NCBI GenBank assembly: GCA_028554645.1
Contig: JAQOOI010000075.1
Coordinates: 806,001-870,000 of the forward strand
Direction: 5' to 3'
DNA length: 64,000 nucleotides
From: Omphalotus guepiniiformis
Lineage: Eukaryota; Basidiomycota; Agaricomycetes; Agaricales; Omphalotaceae
Position numbers and translations under genes: made by a program. Under the pieces are notes generated by a model. That model saw only the letters and a list, made by a program, of their open reading frames with translations. It was not told the DNA's origin and did not search any database. This document shows positions 47,215-58,124 of the stretch, piece by piece (position 1 is the first letter of the stretch; the number at the start of each line of letters is the position of its first letter).

Positions 47215-48411
47215 ATGGAAGAAGGCGAAGTCTGGGACTCGACCGACTTGCATCCACCGCTCTCCTATACCCGAGGAACTCAGAGCACTGGACACATCCA
47301 GGATCAATCTTATGAATGTTCTTGGGACAAGTTCATGATAGCCCAAGGTCTCGATTCAGGATCGTCTTCCTCCGCCTTGGATTCCTCAGGGTCGTGCTCT
47401 GCTCCCCGGTCAATCCCCACTGAAAACACTAAACGGTGCATGCGCCTTGTTGTCTTCGACTCTCGAGTGCTTCCAAAATCTCACAGGTTAGCGCTGATAG
47501 ATGGTTATTCCGAAGTACAACTTGGTCGGGACGCTCCTGTTGTCGGGCTTGACTCCACCCCTCGAATTAGGCTGAAGGAGATGGAAGTGTCGAAGCTACA
47601 CGCTACCATCTACTGGGACGAAGTATGGAATGAATGGGGTGTCGTAGATATGGGCTCAAAACACGGAACATTTTTGCGTTCCGCAATTGGCAGCTCTCAA
47701 TATGAGGATGAGCGAGGAATGAGGTTATCGTCCTCGAAGGTCGCTAGTGTTCCACGAAGGTTGTATCATTCTGATCAACTGACTATCGGGAACACGACCT
47801 TTACCATCCACATTCACGGCAATGTTTTACCCTGTGAAGAATGCTCACCAAAAGGTGGGGACGAGATTCCGCTCTGTCCTACAGCGAGAAGGACAATAAG
47901 ACCCCAAGCGTTCAATGATGTAGCCATCACCCCCGAGTCCTGTACATCATCGAGCCATCCGTCCGCCGGGCCTCGAAATCATAAGGCCGCCATCACTCAG
48001 CTGAAGCGCAACTTGTTAACTCGACACTCCAATGACCTCAGTGTACACCAGAATCGGTCGTCAGGTCAATATGTCGATCGCTCTGCTCGTCGACGTGCCC
48101 TACATCCTCCGTCACAACCCGATGCACCAGGTACAGCAACGATTTTAAAACCACCTTTTGGTATTGCAGATCGCTCCCGCCGGTCTCTTCATTTCGGTAA
48201 CCATGAAGCAACATCTATGCCCGAGCTTGTCTCTCAACCCGCAGCCCCCTTACCAGAGTCTAGTATCGGGCATGTACTACTTGTGAAGCAGGGCTGGCAA
48301 CCGGGTACGGCATTAGGTATAGCAGGCGAGGGGCGCATCGATCCCCTTGAAGTGAAGGCCAGCTATCAACGGCAGGGCTTGGGTTTGATTAGTGGCCAAA
48401 TACACGACTGA
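47215..48411 (+). CDS. FHA and G-patch domain protein (AGGF1-like)
   Basis: Single-exon gene of 398 codons. The FHA domain spans roughly residues 75-205: MRLVVFDSRVLPKSHRLALI, then EVQLGRDAPV, then SKLHATIYWD, then WGVVDMGSKHGTFL, then DQLTIGNTTFTIHIHG. The Arg-Asp, Ser-x-x-His and Gly-Thr residues line up with phosphothreonine-binding FHA loops. A basic disordered stretch follows, then a C-terminal G-patch: HVLLVKQGWQPGTALGIAGE, then GRIDPLEVKASYQRQGLGL. This domain order is that of AGGF1. G-patches often activate DEAH helicases in RNA processing, while FHA domains often read DNA-damage phosphosites. The absence of introns is unusual beside its neighbours. Confidence 0.88.
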   Translation: MEEGEVWDSTDLHPPLSYTRGTQSTGHIQDQSYECSWDKFMIAQGLDSGSSSSALDSSGSCSAPRSIPTENTKRCMRLVVFDSRVLPKSHRLALIDGYSEVQLGRDAPVVGLDSTPRIRLKEMEVSKLHATIYWDEVWNEWGVVDMGSKHGTFLRSAIGSSQYEDERGMRLSSSKVASVPRRLYHSDQLTIGNTTFTIHIHGNVLPCEECSPKGGDEIPLCPTARRTIRPQAFNDVAITPESCTSSSHPSAGPRNHKAAITQLKRNLLTRHSNDLSVHQNRSSGQYVDRSARRRALHPPSQPDAPGTATILKPPFGIADRSRRSLHFGNHEATSMPELVSQPAAPLPESSIGHVLLVKQGWQPGTALGIAGEGRIDPLEVKASYQRQGLGLISGQIHD

Positions 48412-48827
48412 GTAGGGGGTCTTGATCTTGATACTCTATAGTAGCTCTAACTGGACCTGTATTGATAATTATTGTTATCATCGATTGATATACCCTTGTA
48501 TCTTGAAATCGCCTTGTACTTTTTGTGGTAATTTCGCATAATAACTCAAGTCACACTACTCACGCAGACTCACGCGACCATGTGACGACATGTTTGCGCG
48601 GTCACGTGACGAATGAAGCAAAAGTTCGACTTGTGAAACCGAACGAAGCAAGCGACTTGACGATTACGGTCGACGTCGTTTTGGTTTCATTCCTTTTCCT
48701 CGCAGCCTACTCATTCTCGCCTTTCTCTTCTAATTACCACCATCTCTAGACCGTTGTCATTTTCATCTTGGTCATAGTTCAGAAAACATTTAGAACCTCT
48801 TCTCGTACATAGTCTTCAAGCACTCAA
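48412..48827. promoter_or_regulatory. Upstream region of cyclin B, with palindromic E-box
   Basis: 416 bp. It contains the perfect 10 bp palindrome GTCACGTGAC at 48601-48610 and a related cgaccatgtgacg just before it. No gene is seen. Confidence 0.5.
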
Positions 48828-50675
48828 ATGGCAACCAACCATGTTCGCGTACGTGCCTTTTTGCGCTCTATGCTTCATTCTGGGCACTACTTAGCTTTGG
48901 TTACTTGTAGCCAACTCAGCGTTTAAGAACGCTGCCTGTACGGGGAAAGGGCGACGAGAACGCTACAAGCAAGCACGTTCGCCAGACTTCTAATATTGCG
49001 CTGGCGGGTGCTTCCCGTCTGCCACAGAAAGACGTGAACGGGGCGAAGAGTACACTCCTACGACCTGCTCTAGGCGAGGTGACAACTACCGCAGTTAACC
49101 GCAGAGTACGTCGTTTGAAATCGCCTTCTCCCGCTAGGCCTCACGCTCAATTATCTATCATAGGAGAACGTCAGTCGGGTCGTTTTAGGCAAGGAGAAGG
49201 ACGACGTTAGTCTAAAACGCGGTCGCTCTAATTCCAGCGCCAACGCTGTTCAGCGTGTTCCTCTAGGACCTGGTCGAAGCCAAGTTGCTCCCCCTGTCAC
49301 AAACATCGCTCCCGTACGCGTCGCACCTGCTCGTAGCAATCGCACTTCCACTATTTCCTTCCACACCGCTAAGCGCGTCGCCACTTCTGAACTTGAACGC
49401 GATATTCTTGCGGAAGTCGCTGTCGTCATCCCCGAAGATGTCGATATGGACATCGTTGATGACGAGCCTGCCGTGGCTTTCAGCGAGGGCCCGGAACCGC
49501 AAATTGACGACATTGCACGATCAGATTTCCTTACAAGCGAGCCTGACTTTAATGATATGGCCGTTGTCGAAGACGACGCCGATGATAGTGAAGACGAGGT
49601 AACCGAAACGGTCACAAAGCAACCCAAGGCGCCTCGAGTGTGGCCGGATCTCGAAACAGCGCATAGGCGGAAATGTGATAGGGACGTTCGAGCAATACGC
49701 GAAGTCTTTGAGGAAGACGAAGAGGAATATGAACCGACCATGGTGTCAGAGTATGCTGAGGAAATCTTTGAGTACATGTCCGGCCTCGAGGTAGGTTCAA
49801 CTGCTTGCGCTGTCATGATATTGTACTCAATATTTGACAGGAGAGCATGATGCCCAAAGCGGACTACATGGAAAATCAGACGGAACTCACCTGGCAGATG
49901 CGAGGGATGCTCGTCGACTGGTTATTGCAAGTTCATCTACACTACCACATGCTCCCTGAAACCCTGTGGATAGCGATCAACATTGTTGACCGCTTCCTGT
50001 CGAATCGAACAGTCTCTATTGTCAAGCTTCAGCTCGTCGGCATCACTGCGATGTTCATTGCAGCAAAGTATGAAGAGATTTTGGCGCCGTCCGTGGAAGA
50101 GTTTGTCTTCATCACCGAACAAGGATACACCAAAGACGAAATTTTAAAAGGGGAGAGAATTATCTTGCAAACACTAGACTTCAAGATTTCACATTACTGC
50201 TCACCGTATAACTGGATGCGCAGAATAAGCAAAGCCGATGATTATGATCTTCAAACACGAACGTTAGGGAAATTCTTGATTGAGGTGACGCTCTTGGACC
50301 ACAGATTCCTACGAGCGAAATCCAGTCTCGTCGCTGCAGTAGGGATGTACAGTGCGAGGGCGATGCTGGGTGGAGATTGGGTAAGCGATAAATTCATGCC
50401 GCTCTTCTTACTCGTGTCTAATTACATGTTTGATCCTAATTTAGAATGACGCGTTTGTGTTCTACTCCGGGTTCTCAGAAGAACAGCTCTTCGAAGGACA
50501 TCGGTACATTGTGGAGAAACTGGCCGATAAATCATTTGGCAAACTTTATCTATACAAGAAGTACGCCAGCAAGAAGTTCCTGAAGGCCTCAACCTTTGCC
50601 GTGAAATGGTCGAGGTCGCAAGTTGCAGGAGCAGGCGATGTGCAGAACACAATGCTCGATGCAGAGCTTGCCTGA
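48828..50675 (+). CDS. B-type mitotic cyclin
   Basis: Regulatory partner of Cdk1 at G2/M. The start at 48828 begins MATNHVR; the first intron is immediate. The N terminus is basic and disordered and has RxxL-type destruction-box candidates, the best being LRPALGEVTT near 49065-49090, plus RVPLGPGRS. An acidic linker follows (EVFEEDEEEYEPTMVSEYAE). The cyclin box has the classic MRGMLVDWLLQVHLHYHMLP and IVDRFLSNRTVSIVKLQLVG, then AMFIAAKYEEILAPSVEEFV. The second fold is LGKFLIEVTLLDHRFLRAKS and YIVEKLADKSFGKLYLYKKY. It ends NTMLDAELA. The intron near 49790-49841 separates YMSGLE from ESMMPKADYM. The length, about 490 residues, is normal. Confidence 0.95.
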
Positions 50676-51405
50676 TGCTAGTATTCTCATACTGCTCCTC
50701 TGTACTTTCTCTTCCTCTTCCGCGACCCCCTCTAGCCTCCACCATCTTTGTGTTTATCTTCCGGGTTGATATTTTTTTCATCTTCGTTTTGTCTGTCTAC
50801 AATCTCACTTGTTTGACTTGCCCATTATCAAACACTTTTGCCCATGTCTCCTCGTATGTCTCCTTGCTTTCTATTGCTATCGTCTCATGCCTCTGTCGTT
50901 TTATCCATTTAAGACACGATATTTGTGTCTCCGACTATCTCTCTCCATCGAGGTACTTCGAAAAAAAAGGTACCTTTATTTCTATGCATCTGTCTCTATC
51001 TGCATCTCTCTTCATTTTTTCACTATCTCCTATTTCTCTGTTCGTTGTTTTATTACATATTTCTTTTCAGTCTGACTGGACCACACTCGATTTACAATTC
51101 ATCCAAGTTTCTAGATTATCTCTCATTATTCAAACTGTATATCCTTCACTTCGGTTTCGTCTTATGCTGGGCACATATATACTCACTGTACATGGTATAT
51201 CTGCGCCGGGCGCCCTCTCTCTCTATCCTCTACGGCACTCACATCCATGTGTATTTATTAATGCAATTCAAAGGCATCCGCTTACGTACGCACCGGGTTC
51301 TGAGGAAGATTCACATGCTTTCACATGTCAGTCACGAAGCTGGCCTTTTAAGTAGCACCCCTTGAGGCTGGGGATACAGTGAATAACTTCCGTTCTTCGT
51401 CCACA
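50676..51405. other. Pyrimidine-rich 3' flank of cyclin B / upstream of MFE-2
   Basis: 730 bp with strong C/T bias on the plus strand (long cttcctcttccgcg and tctctctctc runs). This creates long but artificial open frames in this strand. It probably holds the cyclin 3' UTR and the MFE-2 promoter. Confidence 0.6.
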
Positions 51406-54225
51406 ATGTCTCTATCATTCAAAGGCCATACTATTGTCGTGACTGGCGCCGGCGGCGGTCTTGGAAAAGCGTGAGTCATATGCTCTTGTCTCCGGACGAC
51501 AGTCTCAAAAATTGTGTCTAGGTATTCCTTGTTGTTTGCGGCTCGCGGAGCCAACGTAGTTGTGAATGATTTCAACCCCGATGCAGCACAAAGAGTTGTC
51601 GACGAAATCAAGAAAGGTCTGACTTCCCTGCACTTGGTTTCATTTGGCGTATCGCTCATAAAGCTCCTTCGTGTCAATGCAGCTGGTGGAAAGGCGATCG
51701 TAAATTCGTCTTCAGTTACGGATGGAAATGCTGTGATTAAAAGTGCTGTTGATGCGTTTGGAACTGTGACCATACTCATCAACAATGCTGGAATTTTGCG
51801 AGACAAGGGGTGAGTAGCTCTTACAAATTCTGGAGGCCGGAAACAACTCAAATTCGCTTCGAAAGTTTTAAGAATATGTCGGACAAAGAATGGGACCAGA
51901 TTATGGAAGTACATTTGAAAGGCGCTTATGCATGCACAAAAGCAGCCTGGCCCATCTTCAGGAAACAGAAGTTTGGTCGTATCATCAATACCGCGAGTGC
52001 TGCCGGTTTGTACGGTACGTGCTCGATCTATCTTTGTCACAAGAAATTACTCAATATCCTTTAATGCAGGAAACTTTGGCCAAGCAAACTATAGCGCTGC
52101 TAAGATGGGCTTGGTCGGGTTCACCAAGACTTTGCATTTCGAAGGTGCCAAGTATAATATCAAAGCAGTCGTTATTGCCCCGGTGCGTTCACCCAGTTCT
52201 AGTTTAGGTCTTTTTCTGATCACGATCGCAGATGGCCGCATCCGCAATGACAGAGACTATTATGCCAGCCGAAATGCTCGCGAACCTCAAGGTCAGGCTC
52301 GTTTCTGACATGTTTTCTTGTGTCGCTGAAATTCAAAAAACTGCAGCCCGAATTTGTCGCGCCTTTTGTGGCTGCGGTTTGCCATCCGGATGGTCCTGAT
52401 GCTTCAGGGAGGATATTCGAAGTTGGAGCAGGTTACGTTGCTGAAGTTCGATGGGAGCAAAGTAAAGGTGCTATCTTCAAGACCGATCAGACATTCACAC
52501 CGTCTGCGGTGAGCTTCGACGCTTACAGGTGACAACATTGTCTGACTTTTGAATTTAGGTCAAGGCAAAATGGTCTGAAATCGCTGACTTCTCCAAACCA
52601 TCATAGTACGTGTAATTGCTTCTTGACCATGTGTCATCACATTCTCATCCCGCTTCAGTCTCAATTCCGGCGTCGAGATAGATATGAAGGTAATCGCGTT
52701 TCATCAAACTTGTTGTTGCCTCTGCTGACACTCAACGCAGGGTCATTTAGACGCTTCCTTGAAAGCACCCCCAAATCCACAAGTATCTCCAGAAGTGCGG
52801 TATGACGGTAAAACCGTTATAGTCACAGGCGCTGGAGCTGGTCTCGGCCGTGCCTATGCGCTCATGTATGCTAAGTTGGGTGCCAACATTGTCATCAATG
52901 ATGTGAGCGAAAAGGGCGCGATGTCCGTTGTCGATGAGATTTCAAAAGGTGTTTCTTCTCGGCACTACTGGGAGAAATGTATATCTAAATCTACTCAATC
53001 TCAGCTGGAGGTAAGGCTACCGCGGCAGTTTGTTCAGCCGAAGACGGAGAAACCATCGTTAAGACTGCCTTGAACAAGTTTGGAGGCGTTCACGTTCTCG
53101 TTGCTAATGCTGGAATACTTCGGGACAAGTCTTTCACCGCAATGTCAGAACAAGAGTGGGACCTCGTTCTGGCTGTGCATTTGCGGTATGGGACTAAATC
53201 GACCTAACCAAAGAAAGACGCTAATGTTAAATTGCAGAGGTACTTACAAGGTGAATACGTCCGCCAATGATCTCATCGATTCTCGTAACTTTGTCTTCAT
53301 AGTGTGCAAAAGCGGTTTGGCCCATTTTCCAACAACAAAAGTTCGGTCGCATATTGACAACATGCTCGCCAACTGGTATATGTACGTGTATATGATCATT
53401 CTTCCGTTGCATCATATAGATTCTAAACATTTGTATATACGGCAATTTTGGGCAAGCCAACGTACGTAGTACTCGATTTGATTGTGAGGCAATGCTAAGT
53501 TTCTGGAGCATAGTATGCCACTGCGAAAGCTGGTATCACAGGTTTGACAAGAACTCTAGCAATTGAAGGCAAAAAATACAACATCTTTGCCAATGTTATC
53601 GCACCCTCAGCCGGTACCGCTATGACTATGACGGTGTGGTAAGTGCTTCTCATCACTGCACTTTGTCATGTCCTCAACCAAGTGACTTCGAAAGGCCCCA
53701 AGAAATGGTCGATGCTTTCAAGGTTTCTGGAACTCTTTCATTTTGCGAAGCCAACGTAACGCTTATGCTCGCATTTAGCCTGATTACGTAGCACCTCTCG
53801 TCGGATATTTGACAAGTACCGGTAGGTACAAACCATCTCTGAGCGATAATCATCCTACAATCCCTTGTTTTGGTAGACAACGAGGATGTATCTGGGTGTC
53901 TCTTTGAAGTCAGCGGAGGATGGGTAGCCCAGACACGTTGGCAACGCAGTGGTGGGTACGGTTTCCCAACGAAAAGACCTTACACACCCGAAGATGTTGT
54001 TGCCAAATGGAAGAATATCACAACTTTCGGTAAGTTTGACGATGAATTGGCTGCCCTTATTGAAAACTTGAACAGACGGCCGAGCCACGCATCCTACATC
54101 CACAGCTGAGGCAATGCAACAAGTAATGTTACCTTCTTTCGACCGTTATTACCCGTCTCATACTTTTTCTCTAGATCATGGACAATTTTGGGAACGAGGG
54201 CGAGGAGGTGAAAGCGAAACTGTAA
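51406..54225 (+). CDS. FOX2: Peroxisomal double-SDR (3R)-hydroxyacyl-CoA dehydrogenase, Fox2/MFE-2 lacking the hydratase domain
   Basis: Oxidises (3R)-hydroxyacyl-CoA in peroxisomal beta-oxidation. The start at 51406 gives [24 protein letters not shown] has the TGAGGGLG nucleotide motif, the [10 protein letters not shown] loop and a YSAAKMG catalytic Tyr/Lys. SDR B starts near 52790 ([20 protein letters not shown]) and has [15 protein letters not shown], then [16 protein letters not shown]. Each SDR is followed by the tail typical of MFE-2 ([38 protein letters not shown]). The protein then stops at [15 protein letters not shown], i.e. with PTS1 AKL, where canonical Fox2 would continue into the hotdog hydratase. 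That domain is the separate gene at 41114-42463. One junction in SDR B (53382-53438) has an AT in place of an AG acceptor; unspliced, it reads into a TGA. Confidence 0.9.
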
Positions 54226-54415
54226 ATACTATTCGCATTCTTCCTTGTATGATTGTAACGAATCAGATGTATGATATTAGCAATTCATTTTGAGGGTTGA
54301 ACTACGTTCATGGTGAAATGCTTGTGACTAAGATCAGCCAGGATTAGCCTAGATCAGCTGATCACGCCGTCAACGCATATGACCCATTTGTTTCGATTCA
54401 GCAACCGTCTAAAGA

Positions 54416-55344
54416 ATGTCACAACCTCTGGAGAATGAGTCGCTGCTCGAGGTAGCTTTTTCACTGAATTCTTTCTCGTTGTCGACTGAATATTCCTTCA
54501 GGATGCCTTATCCGAAGCCTTCTCTCCTCCACCATCTCGCCGGCAGTCAAAAATTGTACCTTCGGGCGACACGGCACCGACAACAGCTCCTATGGAAGGA
54601 TCTCCCAATGCTGCTGATGAAGCTGCCACAGACACATGGAAAATAGAGTACGAGCAACAGGTGGCAGCATGGAGAGAACAGTCAGCACTTGCTCGTGAGA
54701 AGGCTGAGCAGGAACGCGCAAAGTGGGAGGCGATCCGCGAGGAAGAGAGAAAGCAAGGAGGGCAGCCAGCACCGCTGCCAGATGCGCCATGGGAGAAGAC
54801 AGCTGTGGTCGTGCCTCCTTCGTCTTCTTCACCTAGTCCTGCCGATTCACGAGACCTAGTCACCGGTGAACCTTCAAAAACTGTGTGTCTCCTGTTTTAT
54901 GTTGCGCTACTGTCGCTACTATATTGTTCTGACATTGTTACAAAGGTTCCTCACCCTCCTACTTCGTCCCATTCAAAACAAGAGACTGTTGAGGACTCTC
55001 AAAAGTGGGAGAACGTGCCGTCGGAAGTTACCTCTTCTTTCCCATCCATGTCATTCCCCGATAGTCGTGAGGATTCCTACCCTGATTCTAAACCGTCTCA
55101 CCCGCCTCACCCGCCTGTATCCACAACCTTGTCCGTCTTCGACTCGTCCCTGTCGACTCGGACTCGCGTCAAAGCATTCGCCTCGTCTCTGGCAATAAAC
55201 TTGCTCCTGCCTTTTGTGAACGGCGTCATGTTAGGCTTTGGTGAACTTTTTGCGAAGAACGTTGTTCTTGAGTGGCTTGGGTGGAGGAATACTGCTCCAC
55301 GCTATACACCTTCTTCGCTGGGTCTTCGTGGATCCCGTAGATAG
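54416..55344 (+). CDS. MIM1: Mitochondrial outer-membrane import protein Mim1 (TOM13 family) with long N-terminal extension
   Basis: Mim1 inserts helical proteins into the mitochondrial outer membrane. The diagnostic C-terminal segment reads SLAINLLLPFVNGVMLGFGE then LFAKNVVLEWLGW. It has the GxxxG-type helix of the family and ends SSLGLRGSRR. Ahead of it, the start at 54416 (MSQPLENESLLE) opens an unusually long cytosolic part with a charged coiled coil: YEQQVAAWREQSALAREKAE then QERAKWEAIREEERKQ. A Ser/Pro-rich linker follows. The introns are about 54452-54501 and 54884-54944. Yeast Mim1 is only 113 residues, against about 270 here, so the extension is the odd feature. The call rests mainly on the last 60 residues. 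Confidence 0.82.
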
Positions 55345-55994
55345 ACGATAAAGGTTCATTCTATTGGCGTTATGTACTTATGCATGATAACTGCATGATA
55401 TTTTATTCATAGAGTACTTATCGAACATTTGAATCGTAAACGTTGTAACCGGTGTGTATATCTAAGATACTGCTTGTTCACACACCTTGGGCCTTTCTGA
55501 GCCTTTCAAGACGTCTCTATGGAACTGGAGTCAGTACATATTGGCATCGCCAAAGACTAGGCTAGGCACTGACGGATTGACAGCGTTAGACAAATGGCTT
55601 TTGACTCCAAACCACAGCGAAAGTTGTGTTTCTGTTGACTTACGGCCAAAGCCTGAAACATACCATCAGTCGATAACGACAGTGATGACTACGAAAAGTC
55701 GCATTGTATGTGATACATTCAAGCACGAACCTTACATGGTCAACTTAAAGGAAAGCACCGACCGTAGACGTACACGATACACAAATATTATGTAAGGCTC
55801 ACCTCGAGAGGAAAACCATAGGAATAGGAGTGAGTGTAAAGAAAGGAAACAGGTCGCACCACTACTGGGTCCCAGAACAGAGTGAGAATACGGATAACAA
55901 GAGGCGCTTCAGGAAGAGGGAGAGTGAGGACGGACTGTTAAAGTCTCTGCACTATCCAGCACACGGTCTCGATGCACTCTAGTGTTGCCAGCAT
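55345..55994. other. Intergenic between convergent MIM1 and BuGZ
   Basis: 650 bp of convergent 3' flanks. The open frame at 55487-55795 has no resemblance to known proteins and is not called. Confidence 0.5.
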
Positions 55995-57418
55995 CTATAG
56001 AAAATCCTCCGCTCTAGCTCGCTTCTTTCCTCGAGACTCCTCAGCTTGGGAAGCTTCAGAGGGTTTGACGAAGCGGTAATTTGGTGAGTGAGCGCGAATT
56101 TCCTCCTGCGAAGATTGAGTGACACAATTCAAGAATCAAGGGTCTATAGTTACGTACGGGTGAGAAGTTGGCATCCGAATACTTCAGTTCCGTAGGCTTT
56201 TTAAAGGGAGGATTAGTTTGCTTCAGAGCAGGATCAGGTAGACTAAGCTGGGAAGATGGCTGAGTAGAACTTATAGGGGCAGGCGTAACAGACGCCGAAG
56301 GAGGGGGAGGTGTTGACATATTTACACCACCCAACCCGGGTGTTCCAGCAGAAGGCGGTGGAGGAGAATTAGAAGCACCATGCTGTTGAGGAACGAACAT
56401 CGGAGGAGGCGCTAGAGGAGGACGACCCAGTACTCCCGGGGGAGGCGGGGCACCTGGAAACATGCCTGGAGGTGGTGGCATCATACCAGGAGGTGGCGAA
56501 AAACCAGGTGGCATAGGGAATCCAGGAGGAGGAGGGCTGGAAAATCAAATACGTAAGATGAGGAAATTCAATGATCAAGATTAAGGTAAAGGTACACACC
56601 CGGGGGGGAAGCCTGGCATTCCGGGAAAAGGAGGAAAGGGTGGCTGACCTGGAGCCATCCCTGGAGGGGGAGGGAAGAACGGTGGGGCGGCACCTGGAGG
56701 CATTGTCCCTAGAGGAGGCATCGATACAGCAGACGTGGGCGGAGCTGCATATGCCTGGGGTGGGGCACCGTATACAGCACCAGAACTTGTATCTGCTGCT
56801 GGAGGAGGATTGTCGTTCGCAGCACCCATCAACGCCTTATGAGCCTCCAAGGCAGCCTTTAATTCATCTTCGGAAAGCGGACGGTTCTCAGTCTTTGGAC
56901 GTTTCGCAGGAGGTTGCGAAATAGACCCGGCTGCGAGACCAAGTTCAATTTCTTTTCGACGTTTATAGTCTGCTACATCAGGGGCAGGTATACCCTCCAT
57001 CCCAAAGATTTCAACTTCGTAGCCATCACGACCAGGCAGAGCGTTCTCAATACGAGGTAGACTACGCGAAAGCGTCAGAGAAAAAGGCAGAGCTTAACTG
57101 GGAGAATTGCCTACTTTTCAGGCTCCAACTTATGCACTTGTTGAATGTGAACGGCCAAGCCTCCGGCAGTATTCAGCCGCCTCGGACAGAGGTTGCACTT
57201 GAAATGCTTTGCCTTCTGATGCTGCATGAGAACTGACGGAAAGAACCGTAAATGCGACGTATAAAGCATCTGGACATAACCTAATTATACCTTTTTCATC
57301 CTCAAATTCACGCTCACAGTACCAGCACCAAGGCCGTATGATCTTCACTCAAGATTAAGATAGATTGAATAACAGCCTAAGGTAGAGCACGTACCTGTTT
57401 ATTCTTCTTCTTGGCCAT
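55995..57418 (-). CDS. BuGZ: BuGZ/ZNF207-like C2H2 zinc-finger protein
   Basis: Homologue of ZNF207/BuGZ, a Bub3-binding, microtubule-associated protein needed for chromosome alignment and also linked to splicing. The start at 57418 gives MAKKKNKQ. Exons join to [17 protein letters not shown], then [16 protein letters not shown], then [18 protein letters not shown]. These are the two C2H2 fingers of the family. The conserved follow-on [20 protein letters not shown] matches closely. The rest is Pro/Gly/Met-rich (many PPPGM units), as in metazoan BuGZ, where it drives phase separation. Near the C terminus, [20 protein letters not shown] is a short ordered-looking block. The protein ends [10 protein letters not shown]. 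Introns near 57360, 57240-57290, 57060-57115, 56540-56600 and 56100-56160 are GT-AG. Confidence 0.93.
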
Positions 57419-58124
57419 CTTGCGGGTGCGCACTGGGAGTGATGGTGGTCGAGGAAAGAGTCGATTTTGATTGGTCGTGTTTATTCCAGTAGCCACGGAA
57501 CACTGTCAGTGTCACCAGCAGAAACACTGTATGATTCTAATTTCTGGCTCACTGAGGCTACTCTGGTTGAAGCTTTGAATGCAGAAACCCAATCTACAGC
57601 AACACTGCATGTAAGAAATGGGTCACTTATACGTTTCAGTTAGAAAGGAAGCCTGGCTACAACGTTAGACGGGTCCAATTAAACTGCGCTCCTTCTCTTG
57701 TAATCGCTGAGAGAGGTGATCCACTAACAACTGCTTCAATTTTATACTCTCAGCTCAGAACTAGCTCAGAATATACCTCAAAGTCACTCCAAGTACTTCC
57801 ACAATACTTGAAACATTGCACATCTTACATAGCAACGGCGGTGACCCGTGCGAAACAAGTATGCTGTTTGCCGAGGCGGCTGGAGTGAGCCTGGGTGCAC
57901 TTCAGGTGTTTCAGTACAGCGCGAGACTTCCACCTCCCTTCTTCAGTGCATCTGAATGCTGCTTAGGATTCTTGCTAACTAATTGTGAGCCTTTCTCCAA
58001 TCTCTCTGTAGCTTTTCTCATGTAAATCGTTCACAGAGTCACTCTTTGCCCCGGAACTGGGCATTCTTGCGCTCTTTTTTAATATCCTTCATTCGAACTT
58101 TTTTCGCCCTACACTCTTTCAATA
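57419..58124. promoter_or_regulatory. Divergent promoter, BuGZ / NPF membrane protein
   Basis: 706 bp between divergent starts, with a pyrimidine-rich run just before 58125. No gene is seen. Confidence 0.5.

Noticed and set aside
49250..49816. 188-codon minus-strand frame
   Set aside because: Antisense shadow of the cyclin B N terminus (Ser/Thr-rich mirror of acidic codons).
50606..51365. Plus-strand frames of 146-249 codons after cyclin B
   Set aside because: They arise from the pyrimidine-rich 3' flank, are mainly Leu/Ser/Phe, overlap the cyclin end and lack family features.
55487..55795. 102-codon plus-strand frame between MIM1 and BuGZ
   Set aside because: No domain, low-complexity features or conserved context; it lies in convergent 3' flanks.
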